Below, in pieces: positions 10,613-18,982 of a stretch of 64,000 nt of DNA; within the stretch, counting starts at the first letter, position 1, and each line of letters begins with the position of its first letter. The notes under the pieces are model-generated. The model was given only the letters and a program-made list of their open reading frames with translations, was not told where the DNA came from and ran no database searches. Origin of the DNA: Streptomyces sp. NBC_00258 (GTDB lineage: Bacteria > Actinomycetota > Actinomycetes > Streptomycetales > Streptomycetaceae); NCBI RefSeq assembly GCF_036182465.1, contig NZ_CP108081.1:9796001-9860000 (forward strand), read 5' to 3'. The position numbers and the translations under genes were made by a program.

Positions 10613-12133
10613 ATGGGGGAGAAGGTCGTGGCGGGGCCGATCGGCCTGTCCGATCGGCAGCGCTACCGCGAAAAGCTCCAGCAGTGTCTGGCGGGGCTGG
10701 AGCGGCTGCTGGCGGAGAAGCGGTTCGACCGCCCCAAGAATCTCATGGGCCTGGAGATCGAGCTGAATCTCGCCGGTCCTGACGGCATGCCGAGAATGAT
10801 GAATGCGCAAGTACTTGAGCGTATCGCGAGCCGGGATTTCCAAACAGAACTCGCCATGTTCAATCTGGAAGTCAACATTGCTCCCCATCGGCTCGGCGGC
10901 CGTGTATTCGACCGGCTCGCCGAGGAGTTGCGCACGTCACTCGCATATGCCCACCGGAAGGCGAACGAGGTCGATGCCGGAATCGTGATGATCGGTATTC
11001 TGCCGACGCTCGCCCGCGACGACCTGGTCTCCGCGAACCTTTCCGACGTGGACCGCTACACGCTGCTGAACGACCAGATCGTGGCCGCACGCGGCGAGGA
11101 CTTCAGGCTGGACATCGAGGGTGTGGAGCGGCTCAGCTGCACCTCGGCGTCCATCGCGCCCGAAGCCGCCTGTACCTCCGTGCAGTTGCACCTCCAGGTC
11201 ACGCCCGGACGCTTCGCCGACGTGTGGAACGCGGCGCAGGCGGTGGCCGCCGTTCAGGTCGCGGTCGGCGCCAACTCGCCCTTCCTGTTCGGCCGTGAGC
11301 TGTGGCGCGAGTCGCGGCCCCCGCTGTTCCTGCAGTCCACCGACACCCGTCCGCCCGAGCTCCAGGCGCAGGGGGTCCGTCCGCGGACCTGGTTCGGGGA
11401 GCGGTGGATCTCGTCGGCGTACGACCTGTTCGAGGAGAACCTGCGCTTCTTCCCTCCCCTGTTGCCCATCTGCGACGAGGAGGATCCGCGGAGCGTCCTC
11501 GACGAGGGCGGCACACCCCGGCTCGCCGAACTCGTGCTCCACAACGGCACCATCTACCGCTGGAACCGGCCGGTGTACGGCATCGACGACGGTGTCCCGC
11601 ATCTGCGCGTGGAGAACCGCGTGCTGCCCGCGGGCCCGACGGTCACCGACGTCATCGCCAACGCGGCCTTCTACTACGGGCTCGTACGGGCCCTCGCGGG
11701 CGAGGCGCGGCCCGTGTGGACACGGCTGCCCTTCGAGGCCGCGGCCGCCAACTTCGACCAGGCCTGCCGGTACGGCATCGACGCGCGGCTGGAGTGGCCG
11801 CGACGCGGCAGGTACGGCGGCACCACACGGATGCCCGCGACGCGGCTGGTGCTGGACGAGCTGCTGCCGCTCGCGGCGGCGGGCCTGGACGCGTGGGGCG
11901 TCGAGCCGGCCGACCGGGACCTCTACCTCGGAGTCATCGAGGAGCGCTGCAAGCGGGGGGTCAACGGGGCCTCCTGGCAGTCCCGTACGTTCCACAAGGC
12001 GCTGGAGGGCGGCATGGGGCGGGATGCCGCGCTGGCCGCCACGACGAAACGGTACGCCGAGCTGATGCACCTCGGTGAGCCCGTGCACACCTGGCCGGTC
12101 GGGTTACCGGCGCCCGCCGTTTCGCTCGGGTGA
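10613..12133 (+). CDS. Glutamate-cysteine ligase-like (GCS2 family) protein
   Basis: 506-residue carboxylate-amine ligase of the GCS2 superfamily (glutamine synthetase-like fold, ATP dependent). Seen: LMGLEIELNLAG (metal-binding Glu pair, about 45-56), MFNLEVNIAP, SVQLHLQV and the late HLRVENRVLPAGPTVTD segment. Streptomyces make mycothiol, not glutathione, so the substrate is probably not the classical one; the streptomycete members are annotated without experimental support. ATG 10613 follows GAGGAGGG (10598-10605). Monocistronic by spacing. Confidence 0.8.
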   Translation: MGEKVVAGPIGLSDRQRYREKLQQCLAGLERLLAEKRFDRPKNLMGLEIELNLAGPDGMPRMMNAQVLERIASRDFQTELAMFNLEVNIAPHRLGGRVFDRLAEELRTSLAYAHRKANEVDAGIVMIGILPTLARDDLVSANLSDVDRYTLLNDQIVAARGEDFRLDIEGVERLSCTSASIAPEAACTSVQLHLQVTPGRFADVWNAAQAVAAVQVAVGANSPFLFGRELWRESRPPLFLQSTDTRPPELQAQGVRPRTWFGERWISSAYDLFEENLRFFPPLLPICDEEDPRSVLDEGGTPRLAELVLHNGTIYRWNRPVYGIDDGVPHLRVENRVLPAGPTVTDVIANAAFYYGLVRALAGEARPVWTRLPFEAAAANFDQACRYGIDARLEWPRRGRYGGTTRMPATRLVLDELLPLAAAGLDAWGVEPADRDLYLGVIEERCKRGVNGASWQSRTFHKALEGGMGRDAALAATTKRYAELMHLGEPVHTWPVGLPAPAVSLG

Positions 12134-12174
12134 GGTCGGCGGGGTGACGTGTGGCGGTGGCGGTGAGTGGGTGA

Positions 12175-13944
12175 TCAGTTCTGGTCGCCGGCCCGTACGA
12201 CGGCCTTCAGGATCGCCGAGTGGATCTGGGACGGGTCGGTGACGAGGTGGGCCGAGCCTCCGGTCGCCTCGGCGATCTCGTCGAGTTCGTTCTTGTCGGC
12301 CTCCGGCCCCACCGCGATCGCGATCAGCGGTACCGGGCGGTCCGGATCGGTCAGCTGCCGGAGCTGGGCGACGAGGGCGGAGCGCGAGATGCTCCCCGGA
12401 TCCTCGTTCACACCGTCGGTCAGCACTACCAGCGCGTTGAACTTGCCCTTCGTGTAGGAGGCCGTGGCCTCCTTGTACGCCGCCAGTGTCGTGTCGTACA
12501 GGCCTGTGGCGCCGTCCTTGACCGGCTTCAGGCTGTCGAAGGCCGCCGACAGCAGGTCCCGCTGGGTGCTGCCAGCCGCGCGGCCGCCCAGCCGCTCGGC
12601 CGGGACGAGTACGCGGTAGTCGCGCTTGCCGTCGATCCTCCTGGAGAACGTCCAGAGCCCGACCTCGTCCTCCGGGGTGAAGGTGGCCAGAGCCTGCGAC
12701 AGCGCCGCCTTGGTCACCTCCATACGGGACTCGCTGGTGCCCGGGACCGGCTTCGACATGGACGCGGAGATGTCGACGACCGTGGTGAGACGGGTGCTCT
12801 GCACGGTGATCGTCCACATGCCGAGGGCTTCGTCGATCTCCTTGTCCGTGGCCGGTTCCTCCGGCAGCTCCTTGTACGGCTGCGGGGCGCGGCCGCCGGC
12901 GCGGGTCACCAGCTTGTCCGGGATGTCGTCGTCATCCGTACGGAAGCCGTGCTTCTCCAGGATCCGGCGCCCGTCGGGCTCGCCGAGGAGGGTCATGAAC
13001 CGCAGCGCGGCCCGGCTCTCGTCCGTGGTCAGCGCCGGTTCGTCGACCAGCGCGAACGGGTAGTCGAGCAGGGGCGAGCCGTCCTTCGGGTAGAAGAGAT
13101 CGAGGTCGTCGCCGCTGTCCGCGGTCGTGTTGTACGCGAACGCCGCCTGCTCGGAGAGGATCAGCGCCTGATTGCGCTTCGGGTTGCCCTGCTCGGTGCC
13201 GGAGAGGTCGCGCGGCAGGGTGTCCAGGACCTGGCTGTCGCTGTCGGAGGCGCGCAGGGAGAGGGCCTTCGCGGTGGCCGCCGCCAGGATGTCGCCGTCC
13301 TCGGCCTTGCCCACCGCGTGCGTCAGCCGGGTCAGGGCGAGCAGACCGGTGGCACTGCGCGAGGGATTGCCCGCCCCGAGCTTCAGCCGCTCGCTCGTCG
13401 TCGTCGCGTCTGCCAGCTCGGTCCAGCTGTACGTCTTGAGGGGCCACCCGAGCGACTTCGCGGCCGTCGGGATCATCGCCACACCGACGGGTGACGAGGC
13501 GACGTTGCCCGCCGGTGTCACCGGAGTCGACTTGCCGTCCGCCATGATCCGGTTGACCCACACACCCGAGTCCGGCACCCAGGCCTCGAACTCGGTGGCG
13601 CCCTTCTCCTTCGACCGCAGGGCGTCCGTGACCTTGTACGCGTCCCGGGCGGTCACCTGCACGTCGAGGCAACTGCCGTCGGACGTCACGTCGTTGTCCC
13701 TGGCGTAGCCGGCCGCGTCCTTGAGCGCGGGCGCGATGCCCGGAGCGGCGGCGATCCTCAGGCGTACGGCACTGTCCCAGCAGGACGAACCGAAGGAGAG
13801 CACGCCGCCGTCGACCGCGGCGGCCGTGCCTGCGGCGAGGGCGAACACGAGGGCCGTCGTGAGCGCCACGTTGCGGCGCCGCGCGCGCCGCCGGGGGCCG
13901 GTGGCGCCCGTCCGGAACCCGTCCGGCAAGCTGTGACGTCCCAT
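12175..13944 (-). CDS. Secreted/anchored protein: solute-binding domain plus von Willebrand A domain
   Basis: 589 residues. A twin-Arg-like basic N-terminus (residues 18-25) and a hydrophobic segment (about 27-44) suggest export or a membrane anchor. Residues about 55-360 look like a periplasmic-type extracellular solute-binding domain; about 385-585 form a vWA domain with the MIDAS motif DISASMS and LTDGVNED. This order is recurrent in streptomycete surface proteins and may couple ligand capture with metal-dependent protein contact; function is unknown. ATG 13944 has GGGGAAGGGC upstream. No operon partner. Confidence 0.85.
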   Translation of the reverse strand: MGRHSLPDGFRTGATGPRRRARRRNVALTTALVFALAAGTAAAVDGGVLSFGSSCWDSAVRLRIAAAPGIAPALKDAAGYARDNDVTSDGSCLDVQVTARDAYKVTDALRSKEKGATEFEAWVPDSGVWVNRIMADGKSTPVTPAGNVASSPVGVAMIPTAAKSLGWPLKTYSWTELADATTTSERLKLGAGNPSRSATGLLALTRLTHAVGKAEDGDILAAATAKALSLRASDSDSQVLDTLPRDLSGTEQGNPKRNQALILSEQAAFAYNTTADSGDDLDLFYPKDGSPLLDYPFALVDEPALTTDESRAALRFMTLLGEPDGRRILEKHGFRTDDDDIPDKLVTRAGGRAPQPYKELPEEPATDKEIDEALGMWTITVQSTRLTTVVDISASMSKPVPGTSESRMEVTKAALSQALATFTPEDEVGLWTFSRRIDGKRDYRVLVPAERLGGRAAGSTQRDLLSAAFDSLKPVKDGATGLYDTTLAAYKEATASYTKGKFNALVVLTDGVNEDPGSISRSALVAQLRQLTDPDRPVPLIAIAVGPEADKNELDEIAEATGGSAHLVTDPSQIHSAILKAVVRAGDQN

Positions 13945-14141
13945 GGCGGTCGTGCCCTTCCCCTGGTCGAGCTGGAGTCGTTGAAGCCGTGAAATGGCCG
14001 AATGCTATGGCATCGGGGGAGGGGTGCCCGCGGGGCGTCCGTTCCCCGGACGGCTTGTCGCGCACGATCTTCGCAACTTCTTTCGAGACCCTAGCGGGGC
14101 GAAGATGGGGATGAGGCGGGATTGCTCAACTGGAGGCAGGA

Positions 14142-14942
14142 GTGCACGTGGAGGCAGGGTCCGTGGCTGATTCGTTTCCCGAGGACCGGCCCGCGCGGCG
14201 GATTCTCCGTGACGAGACGCTGCTCGTGCTGGGTGTCTCGCTCGGGGCCAGTGGCGTCTCCGCGCTGATCAGCTTTGTCGGTTCGGTCACCAAACCGGGA
14301 GGTCTCAAGGACCAGGCGGCCACGCTCAACGCCTCGGCCGCGCCCGGCCGTCCCTGGCTCGATCTGGCGTGGCAGCTGTTCGGGATCGCTTCCGCGCTGG
14401 TGCCGGTCGCCCTCGTCGCGCACTTCCTGCTGCGTGAGGGGAAGGGGCTGCGCACGCTCGGCTTCGACCGCACCCGTCCGTGGCCGGACCTCGCCCGGGG
14501 TGCCGCGATCGCCGCGGTGATCGGCAGCTCGGGCATCGCCTTCTATCTGGCGGCCCGTGGCCTCGGCTTCAACCTCACCGTGGTGCCCGAGGCACTGCCC
14601 GAGGTGTGGTGGAAGTACCCGGTACTGATCCTCTCCGCGATCCAGAACTCGGTCCTGGAGGAGGTCATCGTCGTCGGGTATCTGCTCCGCCGCCTCGACC
14701 AGTTGGGCTGGACACCGGTCGGCGCCCTGGTGGCGAGCTCGGTGCTGCGCGGCTCGTACCACCTCTACCAGGGCATCGGTGGGTTCATCGGCAACATGGT
14801 GATGGGCGTGGTCTTCGTCTACCTGTACCGCCGCTGGGGCCGGGTCGGGCCACTGGTGGTCGCCCACTCGCTGCTCGACATCGGGGCGTTCGTCGGGTAC
14901 GCGCTGCTGGCCGGGAAGGTGGGCTGGCTCCCCACCGCGTGA
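14142..14942 (+). CDS. CPBP-family intramembrane metalloprotease
   Basis: 266-residue membrane protein of the CAAX protease/bacteriocin-processing (Abi) family. Six or seven hydrophobic segments. Catalytic motifs are present: EEVIVVGYLLRR (Glu-Glu, about 184-195), GSYHLYQGIGG (His) and AHSLLDI (His). Substrate unknown. GTG 14142 lies five bases behind GGAGG (14132-14136). The gene ends 15 bases before a 52-bp perfect palindrome that probably terminates both this gene and the convergent PhzF gene. Confidence 0.88.
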   Translation: MHVEAGSVADSFPEDRPARRILRDETLLVLGVSLGASGVSALISFVGSVTKPGGLKDQAATLNASAAPGRPWLDLAWQLFGIASALVPVALVAHFLLREGKGLRTLGFDRTRPWPDLARGAAIAAVIGSSGIAFYLAARGLGFNLTVVPEALPEVWWKYPVLILSAIQNSVLEEVIVVGYLLRRLDQLGWTPVGALVASSVLRGSYHLYQGIGGFIGNMVMGVVFVYLYRRWGRVGPLVVAHSLLDIGAFVGYALLAGKVGWLPTA

Positions 14943-14956
14943 ACAGCGGGAAGCCC

Positions 14957-15008
14957 GAACAGCGTGAAGGGGGCGTACGAGATCTCGTACGCCCCCTTCA
15001 CGCTGTTC
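14957..15008. terminator. 52-bp perfect palindrome, bidirectional terminator
   Basis: Two 26-base arms (14957-14982 and 14983-15008) are exact reverse complements with no spacer, centred on GAGATCTC. The arm is GAACAGCGTGAAGGGGGCGT then ACGAGA. It covers the space between the convergent CPBP and PhzF genes and reaches into the PhzF stop codon (15007-15009). Confidence 0.9.
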
Positions 15009-15828
15009 AGGAGGCGAGCAGTTCGCCCTCGATGACGGTCACCGCGCGGCCGGTGAGCAGTGTGCGGTCGCCGCGGAGTCCGGTCCGTACGAGGCCGGAG
15101 CGGGACGAGGCCTGGTGGCCGGTGAGGTCGGTGCGGCCGAGGCGCTCGGACCAGAACGGGGCGAGGGCCGTGTGGGCGCTGCCGGTGACCGGGTCCTCGT
15201 CGATGCCGATGTTCGGGAAGAAGCAGCGGGAGACGAAGTCGTAGCCCTGTGAGGGGTCGGCGGCGGGCGCCGTGGCGATGATGCCGCGCTCGGAGTGGCG
15301 GGCGAGGGACGCGAGGTCGGGGGAGAGACCCAGGACCGTCTTCTCGTCGGCGAGTTCGATCAGCAGGTCGCCGATGTTCGGGCCGGTGTCATGGGTGGTG
15401 AGCGGCTCGGCGCCCAGGGCCTCGGCGACGCCCTGCGGCACGGCGACCGGGGTCAGCGGGGCCGTCGGGAAGTCCAGGGTGATCGAGCCGTCGTCGTGCG
15501 CGGTGGCGATGAGCACGCCGCTCCTGGTCGCGAACCGTACGGGTCCCTGGGCGGCGCCCGTCGTGGCCAGTACGTGCGCGGTGGCGAGTGTCGCGTGGCC
15601 GCACATCGCCACCTCGGCCGCGGGCGTGAACCAGCGCAGCGCCCAGTCGGCCTCTCCGCCCGCCGGGAGGGGATGGGCGAAGGCGGTCTCTGCGTGGTTG
15701 ACCTCCAGGGCCACGTTCTGGAGCCAGGCGTCGTCCGGGAAGGACGTGGAGGCGTCGAGGAGGAGGACCCCGGCCGGGTTGCCGGCGAAGGGGCGGTCGG
15801 TGAAGGCGTCGACGATTCGAATCCGCAT
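15007..15828 (-). CDS. PhzF-family isomerase-like protein
   Basis: 273 residues, PhzF/diaminopimelate-epimerase-like fold. Seen: IVDAFTDRPFAGNPAGV at the start, NHAETAF with the catalytic Glu conserved in PhzF, CGHATLATAH, and DEDPVTGSAHTALAPFW. PhzF acts in phenazine synthesis, but most family members stand outside such clusters, as here, and their substrates are unknown. ATG 15828; monocistronic. Confidence 0.9.
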   Translation of the reverse strand: MRIRIVDAFTDRPFAGNPAGVLLLDASTSFPDDAWLQNVALEVNHAETAFAHPLPAGGEADWALRWFTPAAEVAMCGHATLATAHVLATTGAAQGPVRFATRSGVLIATAHDDGSITLDFPTAPLTPVAVPQGVAEALGAEPLTTHDTGPNIGDLLIELADEKTVLGLSPDLASLARHSERGIIATAPAADPSQGYDFVSRCFFPNIGIDEDPVTGSAHTALAPFWSERLGRTDLTGHQASSRSGLVRTGLRGDRTLLTGRAVTVIEGELLAS

Positions 15829-16093
15829 GAGGCAGACGCTAGGCGCTGGGCACAGGCGCAGGCCAAGGCCAATCCGGGGTGGGTGGACCGGTGCGTGGGG
15901 CGACGCCGGCGCAGAGCAACGCTCCGATCATCGCGACCGGGACCCCGCGGCAGCTGTCTGTGGACATCGACATCCTTCCTCGCGCACCACCGACGGCGCA
16001 CGCATCGCCTTCGATTCTTGGCCCGCGGTAGGCGCCGCGACGTGAACGAACGGGGGCGCAAGACGGACATGGCGGAACTCCGCCAAGAATGTG
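15829..16093. other. Intergenic region upstream of the PhzF gene
   Basis: 265 bases without a gene, between the PhzF start and the end of the alpha/beta hydrolase gene, both on the minus strand. No strong hairpin or repeat found. Confidence 0.4.
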
Positions 16094-17059
16094 TCAGCCG
16101 TGCGGCACGCCTGCCACCGGCTTGCCACCGAGGAAGTCCTCCAGGGTCTCGGTAAACAGCGTCGGCTGCTCCTCGGCCACGTAATGGCCGCAATCGTCGA
16201 GGACCACCCCGGTGACATCGTCGGCCGCCGGCCGCATCGTCTCGGCGACCATCGCGCCGCTGTACCGCGCGCCGCCGATGGCGAGCACCGGCAGCGTCAG
16301 CCGGGTCTTCTTGCGCTGCTCGTTCTGCGCGATCGTCTCGTCCAGTGCCCGGTAGTACGCGAAGCTCGCCCGCAGCCCGCGAGGATCCGCGACGATCGCA
16401 TCGACGTAGACGTCGACGGCGTACGCGGGGATCGCGTCCGGGGTGGCTGCCTTCTTGGCGAACTGGTAGCCGAAGAAGAGCCGCTCCCGCCCCCGGACCA
16501 GCTCCTCGTTGAGGTCGGTGAGCCGGTTGAAGCCGAAGTGCCAGAGCCGCTGGTTGACCGCGGCCGGGCTGAAGACCGACGGGATCGGCGTGAGACCGGG
16601 GACAATGGCGTCGACGACGGCGAGCCGGCCCACCCGCTCGGGGTGATCGGCAGCGAGGGCGTATCCGGTCCACATGCCGATGTCGTGGCCGACCACGTCG
16701 AAGCGGTCGTGCCCGAGCGCGGCCATCAGAGCGACCAGATCGGCGGCCAGCGTGCCGGCGTCGTAACCGTCGTCGGGCTTGTCGGAGAGCCCGGCGCCGC
16801 GCGAGTCGACGGCGACGACGGTGTGCTCGCGGGCGAGCGCGGGCATCACTTCCCGCCAGGCGTACCAGGTCTGCGGCCACCCGCCGACCAGCAGCAGCGG
16901 CGGGCCGTCCCCGCCGGTGACCGCGTGCAGCCGCAGCCCGTTCAGCTCCACGAGCCGGCTGGTGAAGACGTCGGTGAACCCGTCGGGCAGCCGCAGCGAA
17001 CTCAAGCTTGTAGTGACGTCGGCCGTGCTCATCATGGAACGATCAGTCCAACTTGTCAT
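16094..17059 (-). CDS. Alpha/beta hydrolase
   Basis: 321-residue alpha/beta-hydrolase fold protein of the epoxide hydrolase/haloalkane dehalogenase branch. Seen: LLVGGWPQTWYAWREVMPAL (oxyanion region), VDSRGAGLSDKP, and nucleophile elbow VVGHDIGMW, where the nucleophile is Asp rather than Ser, as in epoxide hydrolases and dehalogenases; GHYVAEEQP carries the catalytic His. Start ATG 17059 is chosen because a -10 box (TAGGGT on the minus strand, 17067-17072) sits seven bases upstream, giving a leaderless message; ATG 17032 is an alternative. Divergent from a TetR gene that probably represses it. Confidence 0.85.
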   Translation of the reverse strand: MTSWTDRSMMSTADVTTSLSSLRLPDGFTDVFTSRLVELNGLRLHAVTGGDGPPLLLVGGWPQTWYAWREVMPALAREHTVVAVDSRGAGLSDKPDDGYDAGTLAADLVALMAALGHDRFDVVGHDIGMWTGYALAADHPERVGRLAVVDAIVPGLTPIPSVFSPAAVNQRLWHFGFNRLTDLNEELVRGRERLFFGYQFAKKAATPDAIPAYAVDVYVDAIVADPRGLRASFAYYRALDETIAQNEQRKKTRLTLPVLAIGGARYSGAMVAETMRPAADDVTGVVLDDCGHYVAEEQPTLFTETLEDFLGGKPVAGVPHG

Positions 17060-17117
17060 GCCGACGACCCTACACATCTTGAAACGATCGGTGCAAGATG
17101 CGTTAGGCTGTCGAACC
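17060..17117. promoter_or_regulatory. Shared operator and overlapping divergent promoters, hydrolase/tetR
   Basis: CATCTTG (17075-17081) and CAAGATG (17094-17100) form a perfect 7-12-7 inverted repeat with CGATCG at its centre. It contains the -35 of both promoters: plus strand TTGAAA (17079-17084), 19 bases, TAGGCT (17104-17109) before tetR ATG 17118; minus strand TTGCAC, 18 bases, TAGGGT before hydrolase ATG 17059. A related half site (GGAACGATCAGTCCAACTTG, 17036-17055) lies inside the hydrolase 5' end. Confidence 0.75.
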
Positions 17118-17705
17118 ATGGCGGGCCGCAAGCAATTCGACGTGGACGAGGCGCTACGACGCGCGATGTACGTCTTCTGGCGCTGGGGCTATTCGGAAGC
17201 CTCGTTCGACCGCCTGACCGAGGGCACGGGCCTGGGCCGGAGCTCGCTCTACGGCACCTTCGGCGACAAGAGCACCCTCTTCCGGAAAAGCCTCCAACGG
17301 TACGCGCAGACCTACCACCCGCTGTACGACCAGGCACTTTCCGGCCCTCACCCGAACCCGAGCGCCGTTGTGGCCGCCTACCTGCAGGTCACCCTGAACC
17401 GCATCGCCGACCCGACGGTCCCGGACGGCTGCCTGCTCACGGTGTCGGCAACGCAGTTCCCGGCCCTCGACGCGGAGGGTCGGGCGATGGTCCGCGCCAT
17501 GATCGACGGTTTGCGAGCGATGCTGGAGCAGGCGTTGATGGCGGCGGGGGCCGATGAGCGCGAGGCGGCAGAGCTGGCGTTGTGCACGCTGGCGACGAAC
17601 AAGTCCCTGGCGGTGCTGAGCCGCGCCGGCTTCTCGAGCGAAGACCTGGCAACCGTCGCCGCGGCCGCCGCCCGTATCCCCGGGAGACCACATCCACTGC
17701 CTTGA
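17118..17705 (+). CDS. TetR/AcrR-family regulator
   Basis: 195 residues beginning MAGRKQFDVDEALRRAMYVF. N-terminal HTH (about 8-55): FWRWGYSEASFDRLTEGTGL followed by GRSSLYGTFGDKSTLF, characteristic of the TetR_C_10/YcfQ-like group acting on small reactive molecules. C-terminal ligand domain with DGCLLTVSATQFPAL. ATG 17118 is eight bases after TAGGCT, so leaderless. Likely autoregulated and repressing the divergent hydrolase through the shared operator. Confidence 0.88.
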   Translation: MAGRKQFDVDEALRRAMYVFWRWGYSEASFDRLTEGTGLGRSSLYGTFGDKSTLFRKSLQRYAQTYHPLYDQALSGPHPNPSAVVAAYLQVTLNRIADPTVPDGCLLTVSATQFPALDAEGRAMVRAMIDGLRAMLEQALMAAGADEREAAELALCTLATNKSLAVLSRAGFSSEDLATVAAAAARIPGRPHPLP

Positions 17706-17739
17706 GCAGTGCGATGGACACCCAGAGCCCCAGCGAAGT

Positions 17740-17909
17740 CGTTTGGTGATGCCGAATAGTGCCAGTGGTCGGGTGCTGTCGCGGGCGTAGTGGCGGTTGG
17801 CGCCGGTGATGCGGAGTGCGCCGATGGCGGCGTTGCCGGCAAGTGTTCGCAGGCCGGCCGGAACAACGGCTCCGGGGAGTCGTGCTCCATTGCCCGCGCG
17901 AACAGGAAC
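17740..17909 (-). pseudogene. ISAs1-family transposase C-terminal remnant
   Basis: Reading the minus strand from 17909 gives VRAGNGARL..., then NAAIGALRITGANRHYARDS and TRPLALFGIT. This is the C-terminal signature of ISAs1-type transposases (usually QVRTGNxPRVMAxLRNLAIG...ARHHARDxxRPLALLGI). The N-terminal catalytic part is absent, there is no start codon and no terminal repeats are visible, so it is a decayed fragment. Confidence 0.65.
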
Positions 17910-18140
17910 TCAGCGAGGCCGCTGCGACAGCCGGCCCACCGCAGGCGACGGCGCGCCGGTCACCCCGTCCGGCACGAACCTCAACCAGGACAGGGTGCAT
18001 AACTGCACCGCCGTGCCGAGCCCGTTACGACCGGTCCGGAACGTAGGCAGGAACGCCTCGTCCGGCCCGGCCAACGTGAAGTGGCGGATCAACTCCGAGC
18101 GCCCGACCTCCGGGAGCGGCTTTGAGCAACCTTCCCTGGC
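17910..18140 (-). pseudogene. Tn3-family transposase N-terminal remnant (DUF4158)
   Basis: The minus-strand frame reads ELIRHFTLAGPDEAFLPTFR, then NGLGTAVQLCTLSWLRFVPD, then a stop after VGRLSQRPR. This is the DUF4158 start of Tn3-type TnpA. Fewer than 80 residues remain of about 980. It abuts the ISAs1 remnant: the two read in the same frame across one TGA (17910-17912). Confidence 0.65.
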
Positions 18141-18208
18141 AGTCGATCACTGATCACTGGCACAGGTCAGCCCTCCTTCGTCGATGGGTCTTGCCTGACG
18201 AACTATTC

Positions 18209-18253
18209 CGATATATCGTTGACGCATCGCGACAGATCAACGATGGAATGGAG
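18209..18253 (+). promoter_or_regulatory. padR upstream palindrome and RBS
   Basis: CGATATATCG (18209-18218) is a perfect palindrome typical of PadR-type operators, directly followed by TTGACG (18219-18224), a possible -35. GGAATGGAG (18245-18253) is the ribosome binding site eight bases before ATG 18262. Autoregulation is inferred. Confidence 0.55.
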
Positions 18254-18261
18254 TGATTGCG

Positions 18262-18906
18262 ATGCGTTCCCACGGAGAGGAATACGGACCGGGGTTCGGC
18301 CCCGGTGAAGGGCGTGGCCGCGGACACGGCGGCCCTGGACACCCCGGTCGGGGTGGCTTCGAAGGCCGGCGTTCCGCCTTCGGTCCCTTCGGGCCCGGTT
18401 TCGGTGGTCCCGGCTTCGGCCCGGGCCCCTGGGGCGGGCGCGGAGGCCGGGGCGGACCGCGCGGCAGGGCACGGCGCGGCGACGTACGCGCGTCGATCCT
18501 GGCCCTTCTCAAGGACCGGCCGATGCACGGCTACGAGATGATCCAGGAGATCGCCGAGCGCAGCGGCGGGGCGTGGAAGCCCAGCCCCGGTTCGGTGTAC
18601 CCCACCCTCCAGCTTCTGGAGGACGAGGGGCTGATCAGCAGTGCGAGCGAGGGTGGCAAGAAGCTGTTCTCGCTCACCGACGACGGCCGTGTCGCGGCCG
18701 ACGAGGGTCCCGACGCACCCTGGGAGGACGCCGGGCGCGGGGTCGACTGGGAGGCACTGAGCGACATCCGGCAGGCCGGCTTCGGTCTGATGGAGGCGTT
18801 CGGGCAGGTCTGGAAGACCGGCAGCAAGGAGCAGCGCGAGAAGGCGCTGACCGTCATCAACGACGCGCGCAAGAAGCTGTACCTGATCCTCGCCGACGAG
18901 GACTGA
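18262..18906 (+). CDS. PadR-family regulator with Gly/Arg/Phe-rich N-terminus
   Basis: 214 residues. The C-terminal two thirds is a PadR winged HTH: VRASILALLKDRPMHGYEMI and KPSPGSVYPTLQLLEDEGLI, then a helical tail for dimerisation. The first about 70 residues are low complexity, dominated by Gly, Pro, Phe and Arg with FGPGFGGPGFGPGPW and several RGG triplets; such disordered arms occur on streptomycete PadR proteins and may bind nucleic acid. ATG 18262 is preferred over GTG 18253 because of RBS spacing. A clear hairpin terminator follows. Confidence 0.88.
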   Translation: MRSHGEEYGPGFGPGEGRGRGHGGPGHPGRGGFEGRRSAFGPFGPGFGGPGFGPGPWGGRGGRGGPRGRARRGDVRASILALLKDRPMHGYEMIQEIAERSGGAWKPSPGSVYPTLQLLEDEGLISSASEGGKKLFSLTDDGRVAADEGPDAPWEDAGRGVDWEALSDIRQAGFGLMEAFGQVWKTGSKEQREKALTVINDARKKLYLILADED

Positions 18907-18916
18907 TGGTCCGTCA

Positions 18917-18948
18917 ATGGGGGGTACTTCGACTTCGAAGTACCCCCC
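18917..18948. terminator. Terminator between padR and SRPBCC gene
   Basis: GGGGGGTACTTCGA and CTTCGAAGTACCCCCC form a long GC-capped hairpin just after the padR stop. It can serve both the plus-strand padR gene and the convergent minus-strand gene ending at 18983. Confidence 0.8.
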
Positions 18949-18982
18949 TTGAGCGTGTGATGAGTTCTGTTCCGGGCCGGCT

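Noticed and set aside
15007..15828. A phenazine biosynthesis cluster, suggested by PhzF
   Set aside because: No other phz genes are near; lone PhzF homologs are common.
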